From an uncultured Lachnospiraceae bacterium (GTDB taxonomy: Bacteria; Bacillota; Clostridia; Lachnospirales; Lachnospiraceae): a DNA stretch of 5,358 bases. The stretch's first letter is position 1; every line of letters starts with the position of its first letter. This document shows positions 1-5,358 of this stretch, piece after piece. Under the pieces are notes generated by a model. It ran no database searches and was not told the origin of the DNA. It saw only the letters and a program-made list of their open reading frames with translations. The position numbers and the translations under genes were made by a program. The stretch spans positions 1-5,358 of the forward strand of contig CACXEL010000338.1 of assembly GCA_902766655.1 (NCBI GenBank), read 5' to 3'.

Positions 1-85
1 CCTCTTCCGTGAAGCCGTATCCCTGGAACACTTTTGCGCAGAATTTTTCCGCATCTTTAAATGCAACGTGCTTGTAGTCAGCCAT
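1..85 (-). CDS. Ldh-family NAD(P)-dependent oxidoreductase, N-terminal fragment (cut by window edge)
   Basis: Only the first 28 codons are visible, starting at the ATG read leftward from base 85; the rest lies beyond base 1. The start is supported by an AAGGAG ribosome binding site (92-97) six bases upstream. The visible peptide begins MADYKHVAFKDAEKFCAKVF and continues with a G-Y-G-F-T-E-E stretch. This resembles the N-terminal helix of malate/L-lactate dehydrogenase-like (Ldh, PF02615) oxidoreductases of Clostridia, where a short 'F-x-x-A/M-x-x-F-C' helix is followed by '(Y/F)GF-x-EEE' before the cofactor and substrate domains. Members of that family reduce 2-oxoacids or diketogulonate, or oxidise ureidoglycolate or 2-hydroxyacids, in the cytoplasm. 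It lies 26 bases after the lactonase-family gene on the same strand with no terminator between them, so the two are probably co-transcribed. The family call is tentative because no catalytic residue is in view. Confidence 0.6.
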   Translation of the reverse strand, partial: MADYKHVAFKDAEKFCAKVFQGYGFTEE

Positions 86-91
86 TTCCAA

Positions 92-97
92 CTCCTT
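92..97 (-). promoter_or_regulatory. Ribosome binding site of the Ldh-family gene
   Basis: On the minus strand the sequence AAGGAG precedes the ATG at base 85 with a six-base spacer (TTGGAA). It lies in the short gap after the lactonase-family stop codon and confirms that a new gene starts here rather than a chance reading frame. Confidence 0.75.
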
Positions 98-111
98 ATC
101 TTTGTCTGGTC

Positions 112-1260
112 TCAGAATTTCAGAAAGAATACATGTCCCGCAGCGGTATGGCGGATCCTGTTGCCGGTGTCGGCAAGCGAACCATCTTCTGCGATGCTTA
201 ACAGTTCCACACAGTCGCTCCCGCGGGAGGCGACGGCGAGAGTTTTTCCGTCCGGCGAGATGGCGAGATCCTTCGGCCTGTCACTTTCCAGCTGGTAAGT
301 CTGGAAGAGCGTAAGGGAACCGGTCTCACCGTCCACGGAAAAAGCCATGACCTGATTTCGTCCACGGATCGCGGTGTAGAGTACCGTACCGTCGGGGGAG
401 AGGACGAGGCCGGACTGGCTGTCGCCCTCGGTTGCCGGACTGCCTTCCGGGATCAACCGTACATAAGATATTTCTTCCAGGCCTTCCGCCCCAAGACGGA
501 AGGAACCGACGTACGGAGCATCCTCATAGTTTACAAACAGCAATGGCCTTGAAGGGTGGAATGCGGCGTAGCGCGGGCCGGAACCTCTCCTGCACTGCCA
601 GACACTGGCCGGCAGGAGTTTCCCGGCTGTGCGGTCGATCCGGAAAAGACGGATCTTGCTGGTGCCAAGGTCTGTCACCGCGAAAACGGATCCGTCCGGG
701 GAGGGGACAACACAGTGGCCATGGGCGTACTCCGGCGCTTCCGGCGTCCCTTCCGGTTCCAGAAGGAAGAAATCACAGAGTTCCCCCAGAGATCCGTCTG
801 GTTTCAGACGGTACAGAACGACGGAGGCATCATCCGCAACGATCTTCAGAGAAAAGCTGCCGTCGGGTTTTTTCTCCACCTTTGTGACAGGCTCGGGGTG
901 GACAAAGGGGCCGAAGTTTGTGACAAGGGCAAATTCCGCCTTCAGATCAGCAGCGACATAGGAAGGATTGGATCCGTAAGAAGGAAGCTCATTCATACGC
1001 GTGAGGCTTCCGGTGACAGGATCCGCCTTGGCTGCGATCACCCGGCCGCCGCCTCCGTAACGGAAGGACGGATTCTTTTTTTTCTCGTCTGTAAACCAGA
1101 CTACCTTATGTTGAGGCTCAATACAAGTCATTCCGGCACTGATATCCGGGAATACATCTTCCACGTGTTCCGCTTTCCCTGTAGAACTGTCCCACCTGAA
1201 TACGCTGTAGCCGCCTCCGCCGCCTGGACTGAAGGATCCGACATACATAAATTCTGCCAT
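112..1260 (-). CDS. Lactonase-family beta-propeller protein (6-phosphogluconolactonase-like)
   Basis: This 382-residue protein has the repeat pattern of the seven-bladed beta-propeller lactonase family (PF10282), whose best-known bacterial member is the YbhE-type 6-phosphogluconolactonase of the pentose phosphate pathway. It opens with MAEFMYVGSFSPG, the typical first strand. Blade motifs follow: N-P-S-Y-V-A-A-D near residue 98, A-H-G-H-C-V-V-P-S-P-D-G near 179-190, G-P-R-Y-A-A-F-H-P near 228-236, L-V-L-S-P-D-G-T-V-L-Y near 285-295, and P-K-D-L-A-I-S-P-D-G-K-T-L near 329-341. The length fits the family, and there is no signal peptide, so it is probably cytoplasmic. The frame stays open up to an ATG at 1326, and another ATG lies at 1266. 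The ATG at 1260 is preferred because GGAGG (1269-1273) sits eight bases upstream and the family's first strand starts right after it. Glycine runs near residues 13-17 and 69-72 are unusual but in blade loops. It is the first gene of the leftward operon. The exact lactone substrate cannot be told; other members may act on different lactones or not be enzymes. Confidence 0.88.
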   Translation of the reverse strand: MAEFMYVGSFSPGGGGGYSVFRWDSSTGKAEHVEDVFPDISAGMTCIEPQHKVVWFTDEKKKNPSFRYGGGGRVIAAKADPVTGSLTRMNELPSYGSNPSYVAADLKAEFALVTNFGPFVHPEPVTKVEKKPDGSFSLKIVADDASVVLYRLKPDGSLGELCDFFLLEPEGTPEAPEYAHGHCVVPSPDGSVFAVTDLGTSKIRLFRIDRTAGKLLPASVWQCRRGSGPRYAAFHPSRPLLFVNYEDAPYVGSFRLGAEGLEEISYVRLIPEGSPATEGDSQSGLVLSPDGTVLYTAIRGRNQVMAFSVDGETGSLTLFQTYQLESDRPKDLAISPDGKTLAVASRGSDCVELLSIAEDGSLADTGNRIRHTAAGHVFFLKF

Positions 1261-1268
1261 AGGCATTC

Positions 1269-1273
1269 CCTCC
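1269..1273 (-). promoter_or_regulatory. Ribosome binding site that fixes the lactonase-family start
   Basis: The minus strand reads GGAGGGA and then ATGCCTATG. From GGAGG, the ATG at 1266 is only two bases away, too close for normal initiation, while the ATG at 1260 is eight bases away, which is optimal. This decides between three in-frame ATG codons (1326, 1266, 1260) in favour of 1260. Confidence 0.75.
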
Positions 1274-1338
1274 AATCTACTATAAAGATATCTGATTGAT
1301 ATTTGTTTTTGGCACTGAAAATTCATGCAGAAAGGGTC

Positions 1339-1367
1339 TTTTCAATAACTAACACTGATAGTATAAT
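1339..1367 (+). promoter_or_regulatory. Predicted sigmaA-type promoter for the esterase-MATE operon
   Basis: A perfect -10 hexamer TATAAT (1362-1367) follows a 17-base spacer after TTTTCA (1339-1344), which matches the -35 consensus TTGACA at four of six positions. Transcription would start near base 1374, giving a leader of about 53 bases before the esterase ATG. No other good promoter was seen upstream of this gene. Confidence 0.6.
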
Positions 1368-1375
1368 ATAGTCAG
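1355..1375. promoter_or_regulatory. Interrupted palindrome at the promoter overlap, candidate operator
   Basis: The 21-base stretch is centred on base 1365 and has matching arms: CTGA on the left and TCAG on the right, plus TAT and ATA flanking the centre, with three mismatched positions on each side. It covers both -10 hexamers and both predicted transcription starts lie at or just beyond its edges. A dimeric repressor bound here would block both divergent promoters. The inner TAT/ATA symmetry partly follows from the -10 sequences themselves, so only the CTGA/TCAG arms are independent evidence. No regulator gene is in the window. Confidence 0.35.
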
Positions 1376-1388
1376 AACAGGATTGCAA
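1360..1388 (-). promoter_or_regulatory. Predicted sigmaA-type promoter for the lactonase-Ldh operon
   Basis: Read leftward, TTGCAA (1388-1383; four of six matches to TTGACA) is followed by a 17-base spacer and TATACT (1365-1360; five of six matches to TATAAT). Transcription would start near base 1353, giving a leader of about 93 bases before the lactonase ATG. The -35 lies within the 8-base palindrome ATTGCAAT (1382-1389). The -10 overlaps the opposite-strand -10 by four bases, so the two promoters can hardly be occupied at once. Confidence 0.5.
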
Positions 1389-1409
1389 TAGCCGGAATCG
1401 ATTTTTCGC

Positions 1410-1417
1410 GGAGGGAG
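1410..1417 (+). promoter_or_regulatory. Ribosome binding site of the carboxylesterase
   Basis: The purine-rich run GGAGGGAG precedes the ATG at 1427. The first GGAGG ends 12 bases before the start and the GGAG at 1414-1417 ends nine bases before it, so the second register is more likely the working one. Confidence 0.65.
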
Positions 1418-1426
1418 ATAAACAGT

Positions 1427-3052
1427 ATGGGTATCGGAATCGTAAAGACGACATTGGGAATGGCACAGGGAAAGGATATGAAGGGGTGTTTTGAAGGTAT
1501 CACCGCATTTAAGGGAATTCCTTACGCACTTCCGCCAGTGGGAGAACTCAGGTGGAAGGCGCCATTGAAGGCAGAGCCGTGGGAGGGCGTCCGGGTCTTT
1601 GACACATATGCGCCGATGGAGATCCAGTATCAGGCTCAGTATATGGATCAGCTGCCGCGGGAGGCAATGAGTGAAGACTGTCTTTACCTGAATGTGTTTA
1701 CCCCGGCAAAGACACCGGAAGATCACCTGCCGGTCTATGTCTGGATGCACGGCGGAGGACTTACAAACGGTGCTTCCTATCATTCCGACAAGTGGGATCC
1801 TTATTCTTTCGCGAAGAACGGAAACTGCGTTATTGTCGCCGTCGGGCACAGGATCAATATCTGGGGCTTTATGGCTCTGCCTCAGCTCTCAGAGGAGCAG
1901 GGCGGAAAGAGCGGCAACTATGGCGTTATGGACCTTGTAATGGCCATGGACTGGATCTATGAAAATATCAATGCCTTCGGCGGTGACCGGGAAAACATCA
2001 CCGCGGGCGGTGAATCCGGCGGCACACAGAAAACCTGTCTTCTCGCGAGTATTCCCGCCGGCAAGAACCGTATTAAGCGTATCACGAATTCTTCGGGTCT
2101 GAAGTGGCGGCAGGTGCCCTTCCTCACTGTGGAGGAGGGAGAAAAGGCCGGACTTGAGTACCTGAAATACTGCGGTATCGACCCCAGTATATCTCTGGAG
2201 GAACTCCGGGCGATGGACAGCTGGACGATCCACCAGAATGTCCCGCGGAACATATATCCCGGCGACATTATCTTCGACGGCAGCCTGATTCCAGAGGCAA
2301 GTTTCCATGAACTTTTTGACAAATACCTGGGCGATGTGGACTTTATCAACATCACATCCCAGGGAGAATCCAATGTTTTCGCGCACAGGGGCGCCTCCGG
2401 CGCCTTCGGATCCTTTACAGGAGAAGTTCCGGTAAAGGACGCGGAATCCTTCTATGCTTTCTTTAAAGAACGTCTGGGGGATCTTTACGACAAATACGAT
2501 TTCCGGAACCTTGTAAAGGTCACGGATGAAGATGCCATGTATCAGGCGAAGCTGCTGGGATCCATCGGCGCGGCGGAACTCGCAAGCAACAACCACAGCC
2601 GCAACAACATGGTGAACCGCCTGTTCGGCTGCTATATGAAGAAGAATCACCCGAAGGCGAGGGTCTGGTCCCTGCTCTGGTCTCATATCGTGCCGGGCGA
2701 GGTACATGATTACGGAACAGACCGGGATCCGGAGCACCAGATGGCGACCCACTGTTCCGACAGCCGCTATGTTTTTGATACCTTCTTTATTACGCCGGAC
2801 GATCCGTGGCAGCCGCTGGATCATGAGTATGTGAAAATATTCCAGAAATATTACGCCAATTTCTGCCGCACCGGGGACCCGAACGGCGAAGGACTGCCGG
2901 AGTGGCCGGAGACGGGAGACGGATATAATTACCTCGAGGTGAAAGAGGAGCTGGTACCGCACCGGGGCATCGGATCAAAGGTCGAAGAGATGGTCCGGGA
3001 GTATGTTATACGGGAATACGGTATTGCCCCGTCATGGGAGGAGAGGACGTGA
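1427..3052 (+). CDS. Type-B carboxylesterase (para-nitrobenzyl esterase-like alpha/beta hydrolase)
   Basis: This 541-residue serine hydrolase of the type-B carboxylesterase/cholinesterase-like family (PF00135) has the usual bacterial full length and should hydrolyse carboxylic esters in the cytoplasm, as no signal peptide is present. The N-terminal hallmark F-K-G-I-P-Y-A near residues 28-34 is followed by R-W-K-A-P. EDCLYLNVFTP (83-93) fits the family's second PROSITE signature fully. HGGG (108-111) is the oxyanion-hole loop. The nucleophile elbow FGGDRENITAGGESGG (184-199) places the serine at 197. By pattern, Glu314 (Q-G-E-S) is the likely acid and His442 (H-C-S-D-S-R-Y-V-F) the likely histidine. 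The C-terminal W-x-x-F-x-R-T-G-D-P-N-type motif is present as ANFCRTGDPN, then PEWP. The elbow is odd: the usual F-G-E-S-A-G reads G-G-E-S-G-G. The stop codon overlaps the GTG start of the MATE gene by four bases, which implies a translationally coupled operon. The natural ester substrate is unknown. Confidence 0.93.
   Translation: MGIGIVKTTLGMAQGKDMKGCFEGITAFKGIPYALPPVGELRWKAPLKAEPWEGVRVFDTYAPMEIQYQAQYMDQLPREAMSEDCLYLNVFTPAKTPEDHLPVYVWMHGGGLTNGASYHSDKWDPYSFAKNGNCVIVAVGHRINIWGFMALPQLSEEQGGKSGNYGVMDLVMAMDWIYENINAFGGDRENITAGGESGGTQKTCLLASIPAGKNRIKRITNSSGLKWRQVPFLTVEEGEKAGLEYLKYCGIDPSISLEELRAMDSWTIHQNVPRNIYPGDIIFDGSLIPEASFHELFDKYLGDVDFINITSQGESNVFAHRGASGAFGSFTGEVPVKDAESFYAFFKERLGDLYDKYDFRNLVKVTDEDAMYQAKLLGSIGAAELASNNHSRNNMVNRLFGCYMKKNHPKARVWSLLWSHIVPGEVHDYGTDRDPEHQMATHCSDSRYVFDTFFITPDDPWQPLDHEYVKIFQKYYANFCRTGDPNGEGLPEWPETGDGYNYLEVKEELVPHRGIGSKVEEMVREYVIREYGIAPSWEERT
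3037..3043 (+). promoter_or_regulatory. Ribosome binding site of the MATE gene, inside the esterase 3' end
   Basis: GGAGGAG lies within the last codons of the esterase, and GGAGG ends seven bases before the GTG at 3049. An in-frame ATG at 3034 has no comparable site upstream and itself abuts this element, so the GTG is preferred as the start. Confidence 0.75.
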
Positions 3053-4431
3053 GTTCAGCAAAAGCTGTGAATTCAAAAGCGGTGGGGATGGATCTGACAA
3101 AGGGGCCTGTGATGGGAGCCATCCTTGCTTTTGCTCTCCCGATCGTGCTGACGAATCTGATCCAGCAGCTGTATTCCCTTGTCGACCTAATGGTGATCGG
3201 ACACTTTATGGGAAGTATCGGGACAGTGGGCGTTTCCACCGGCGGTGAAATGGCAGATCTGGTGACACCGGTGGCTACCTCTTTTGCTACTGCCGGGCAG
3301 ATCTACATGGCTCAGCTCGCCGGAGCAAAGAAAACGGACGAGATCAAGCGGGCTGTTGGGACGCTGATCACTGCCATGCTGGCGCTGTCCCTCGTTCTTG
3401 GAGCTGGCGCCATCCTGTTCTGCAGGCCGGTCCTTCATTTCCTGAACTGCCCTGAGGAGGCCATGGGAGAGGCTGTGCGCTACATGGTCATCACCGGCAT
3501 CGGATATCCGTTCATCTTCATGTATAACGCGGTCTGCGGCGCGCTCCGCGGTCTGGGAGAGTCAAAGCGTCCGCTGTACTTTATCTGTGTGGCAGCGACG
3601 ATCAATATTTTTCTCGATGTACTGTTTGTGGCTGTATTCCGCATGGGTTCTGCGGGAACGGCAATCGCTACAGTCATGTCCCAGCTTGGGTCTTTCATCG
3701 CGGCTTTCCACTATATGTATCAGCGGAAGGAGCGCTTTGATTTCGAACTGAAGCTTTCCTATCTGCAGATCGACAGTCATGCGCTGAAGATCATTCTCGG
3801 CCAGGCGATACCGCAGATCATCCGCTCTGTAGCGGTGCACTTCTCCATGCTGTGGGTGAATGCGGGCGTCAATTCCTACGGACTGACGGCATCGGCTACG
3901 AACAGCGTCGGCAACAAGATCCAGAAGTTCCTGCAGGTGTTCGTAACCAGTGTGGCCCAGGCATCGGGCGCGATCGTGGGGCAGAACCTCGGCGCCGGGA
4001 AAAAGGATCGGGCGGCAAAAGCTGTACTGTATACTTTCGGCACGACTTTTATCGTGGCTTGTGTTCTGGGGACGGTCTCCTGGATCTTTCCCCGGCAGAT
4101 CTTCGGCGTCTTCACAAATGATCCTGCTGTGATCGATTACGGCGTTGTGTACATGCACATTATCACCATCCACTATTTCGCAAGTTCTTTTACTGCGTCC
4201 TTCCAGTCTATGGTCACCGGGAGCGGCTTCGCGACCTTCGACCTCTTTATCGGTCTGCTGGATGGCATTGTGTGCCGGATCGGCCTGAGCATACTGTTCG
4301 CCTATGTGCTGGGCATGGGGGCCACCGGCTTTTTCTGGGCGACGGCGCTGACCCGCGTGATCCCGGGATGCATTGTATTCTCGTACTTTATGAGCGGAAA
4401 ATGGAGAGAAAGGGATCTGCTTCTTGCATGA
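3049..4431 (+). CDS. MATE-family multidrug/metabolite efflux transporter
   Basis: This 460-residue inner-membrane protein is a complete MATE-family (MatE, PF01554 twice) secondary transporter, which exports cationic or amphipathic compounds in exchange for Na+ or H+. About 12 membrane helices can be followed. The first (near 23-45) ends in L-V-D-L-M-V-I-G, whose Asp46 matches the conserved acidic residue of helix 1 in NorM-type proteins. The first half carries A-Q-L-A-G-A-K-K (88-95) and L-R-G-L-G-E-S-K-R-P (166-175), and the second half G-Q-N-L-G-A-G-K (311-318), the expected pseudo-repeat positions. The C-terminus ends F-M-S-G-K-W, a family-typical tail. Helix 7 shows no glutamate, unlike NorM, which leans towards the DinF/VmrA-like branches. 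The start is the GTG at 3049, overlapping the esterase stop as GTGA with an ideal ribosome binding site; an ATG at 3034 would add five residues and is less likely. Coupling to the esterase suggests it exports the esterase's substrate or product, but the cargo is not visible. Confidence 0.93.
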   Translation: MSSAKAVNSKAVGMDLTKGPVMGAILAFALPIVLTNLIQQLYSLVDLMVIGHFMGSIGTVGVSTGGEMADLVTPVATSFATAGQIYMAQLAGAKKTDEIKRAVGTLITAMLALSLVLGAGAILFCRPVLHFLNCPEEAMGEAVRYMVITGIGYPFIFMYNAVCGALRGLGESKRPLYFICVAATINIFLDVLFVAVFRMGSAGTAIATVMSQLGSFIAAFHYMYQRKERFDFELKLSYLQIDSHALKIILGQAIPQIIRSVAVHFSMLWVNAGVNSYGLTASATNSVGNKIQKFLQVFVTSVAQASGAIVGQNLGAGKKDRAAKAVLYTFGTTFIVACVLGTVSWIFPRQIFGVFTNDPAVIDYGVVYMHIITIHYFASSFTASFQSMVTGSGFATFDLFIGLLDGIVCRIGLSILFAYVLGMGATGFFWATALTRVIPGCIVFSYFMSGKWRERDLLLA

Positions 4432-4471
4432 GAGCGGAGACCAGGAGGAGACTGTTGGAACAGACAGACTG

Positions 4472-4507
4472 AAAAGAGCGGCGCTTCAGACGAGCGCCGC
4501 TCTTTTT
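4472..4507. terminator. Bidirectional rho-independent terminator between convergent MATE genes
   Basis: A 14-base perfect inverted repeat (4472-4485 and 4493-4506) contains the GC-rich core GAGCGGCGCT and encloses a seven-base loop (4486-4492). On the plus strand it runs into a T-rich end (TCTTTTTCTC), and on the minus strand into TTTTC. It lies 40 bases after the stop of the rightward MATE gene. The leftward MATE gene enters the hairpin before ending: its final codons form the 4493-4505 arm and its TGA stop (4488-4486) occupies the loop. One element therefore closes both convergent transcription units. Confidence 0.9.
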
Positions 4508-5358
4508 CTCCATAAGCCGGTAATGTAATAGACAAAGACGATCAGTGACGTGACATAAGTACCGAGCACGTAGCCCAGGAAGAAGCCAAAAGCACCAAGC
4601 TGCAGGTAAAAACCGCAGAACCAGCAGAGGAACACTCTCCCCGCGAAGGCATCAAGGAGCGCCACAGCAGAGGAGAGCTGCACGAAGCCCTGGGCATTGA
4701 CCAGCCCTGAACAGGCAGGCATCAGCGCTTTTGCAGGCATTTCAAGGGCAAGACAGAGCATACTCATTCCCGCGTAATCTAGAACCGCTTCATCCTGTGT
4801 GAACAGCCGGAAGCAGAGCTCCGGCCCCAGAAGGAAGAGTGCGGCAAATGCGGCGCAGACTGCGCCGCAGCAGAGGATGCAGGCCTTGACGGTACGGTCC
4901 ACCCGGTCCGTAAGACCGGCGCCCAGGTTCTGGCCGTACATGGTAACAACGCCCTGGGAAAACCCCATGGTGATGATGTTCGGAAGGTTACGGATCTTCT
5001 GGATCACACCGAAAGCAGCGCTGACCACGACGCCGAGGGAGTTGACCATGCTTCCCACGAAGAGAAAACTGAAATTCACGGCAGCGGAATTTGCTGCCAT
5101 GGGGATTCCGATGGAAGAAAGCTGCAGGGCAGTTTCACGGTCTGGCTTCAGCGACCGGGGGCGGAAGTCCACTTTGAATTCCTCCCGGTACCGGATCAGG
5201 AAAAACATGCTGAAAACGACGCTCACCGCCTGACCGATGACGGTGGCCAGTGCCGCGCCTGCCACGTCCCATCCCAGAAAGCCTGTGAACAGAATGTCGA
5301 GAACGATGTTCAGGACTGACGCGATCAGAACGAAAAGCAGCGGATGTTTCGAATCCCC
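4486..5358 (-). CDS. Second MATE-family efflux transporter, C-terminal 290 residues (cut by window edge)
   Basis: The reading frame is open to the right edge of the window, so a GTG at 5265 is not the start; it is an internal valine codon. The visible part begins G-D-S-K-H-P-L, the conserved loop after helix 4 in MATE proteins (the other MATE gene here has G-E-S-K-R-P-L at residues 170-176). About 160 N-terminal residues are therefore missing, judged from the family length of about 450. Helices 5-12 follow. G-W-D-V-A-G-A-A-L-A-T-V (29-40 of the fragment) and Y-G-Q-N-L-G-A-G (141-148) are family hallmarks, and L-L-D-A-F-A-G-R near 234-241 matches L-L-D-G-I-V-C-R in the neighbour. The tail ends G-L-W-R-K-R-A-A-L-V. 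It is a paralogue of the rightward MATE gene in convergent orientation, but clearly diverged and with a different C-terminal tail. Substrate and upstream partners lie outside the view. Confidence 0.92.
   Translation of the reverse strand, partial: GDSKHPLLFVLIASVLNIVLDILFTGFLGWDVAGAALATVIGQAVSVVFSMFFLIRYREEFKVDFRPRSLKPDRETALQLSSIGIPMAANSAAVNFSFLFVGSMVNSLGVVVSAAFGVIQKIRNLPNIITMGFSQGVVTMYGQNLGAGLTDRVDRTVKACILCCGAVCAAFAALFLLGPELCFRLFTQDEAVLDYAGMSMLCLALEMPAKALMPACSGLVNAQGFVQLSSAVALLDAFAGRVFLCWFCGFYLQLGAFGFFLGYVLGTYVTSLIVFVYYITGLWRKRAALV

Noticed and set aside
86..111. A possible terminator or second promoter between the lactonase-family and Ldh-family genes.
   Set aside because: The 26-base gap holds only a ribosome binding site; there is no hairpin with a T-run and no room for a promoter.
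556..1299. A 247-codon open frame on the plus strand across the lactonase-family gene.
   Set aside because: It lies antisense to a gene with clear family motifs, has no ribosome binding site, and its translation shows no recognisable domain; it is a shadow of GC-rich coding DNA.
1261..1326. An N-terminal extension of 22 residues on the lactonase-family protein from the ATG at 1326.
   Set aside because: No ribosome binding site precedes that ATG, the family's first strand begins at the ATG at 1260, and the GGAGG at 1269-1273 is placed for the latter.
1374..1426. A riboswitch or attenuator in the esterase leader.
   Set aside because: The predicted leader is only about 53 bases and shows nothing beyond a trivial CGATTTTTCG hairpin, too little for a known riboswitch class.
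1889..2962. A 357-codon open frame on the minus strand within the esterase gene.
   Set aside because: It is fully antisense to the esterase, whose catalytic motifs are intact, and its translation has no domain pattern or start signal.
4428..4472. A 14-codon reading frame overlapping the MATE stop as ATGA, followed by an AGGAGGAG run at 4443-4450 that looks like a ribosome binding site with no gene after it.
   Set aside because: The peptide is very short and arginine-rich because of the purine run, it runs straight into the terminator, and nothing suggests it is translated. The purine run has no start codon with a real gene downstream.
4486..5265. A 259-residue MATE protein starting at a GTG at 5265.
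   Set aside because: The frame continues unbroken to the window edge with typical MATE residues, so this GTG is an internal codon and the gene is cut by the window.

Overview
This 5,358-base window looks like chromosomal DNA from a moderately GC-rich anaerobic Firmicute, most likely Clostridia of the Lachnospiraceae/Oscillospiraceae type. That placement is inferred from strong GGAGG-type ribosome binding sites, compact operons, the protein families present and their sequence style. No rRNA, tRNA, CRISPR array, insertion sequence or phage gene was recognised. Five protein genes account for nearly all of the sequence, and two of them run off the window edges.

Layout. The left part is a leftward two-gene operon. 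It begins with a beta-propeller lactonase-family protein (start 1260, stop 112). After a 26-base gap comes the first 28 codons of a protein that resembles the N-terminus of Ldh-family (malate/L-lactate dehydrogenase-like, NAD(P)-dependent) oxidoreductases, cut at base 1. A 166-base divergent region (1261-1426) separates it from a rightward operon: a type-B carboxylesterase (1427-3052) whose stop codon overlaps the GTG start of a MATE-family transporter (3049-4431). A second MATE gene enters from the right edge on the minus strand and stops at 4486. The two MATE genes therefore converge on one strong bidirectional terminator hairpin, and the end of the second gene is encoded inside that hairpin.

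How the parts may work together. The divergent region carries one good sigma70/sigmaA-type promoter on each strand, and the two -10 elements overlap by 4 bases inside an interrupted palindrome (1355-1375). One event there could control both operons. The gene set (ester hydrolase plus exporter; lactone hydrolase plus 2-oxoacid/2-hydroxyacid-type oxidoreductase) would suit uptake or detoxification of a dietary or plant-derived ester or lactone, with hydrolysis and redox steps inside the cell and export of a product. This is inference from neighbourhood only; no substrate can be read from the sequence. The families are all known. The parts that merit attention are the regulatory region, the esterase-MATE translational coupling, the altered nucleophile elbow of the esterase, and the gene-embedded terminator.
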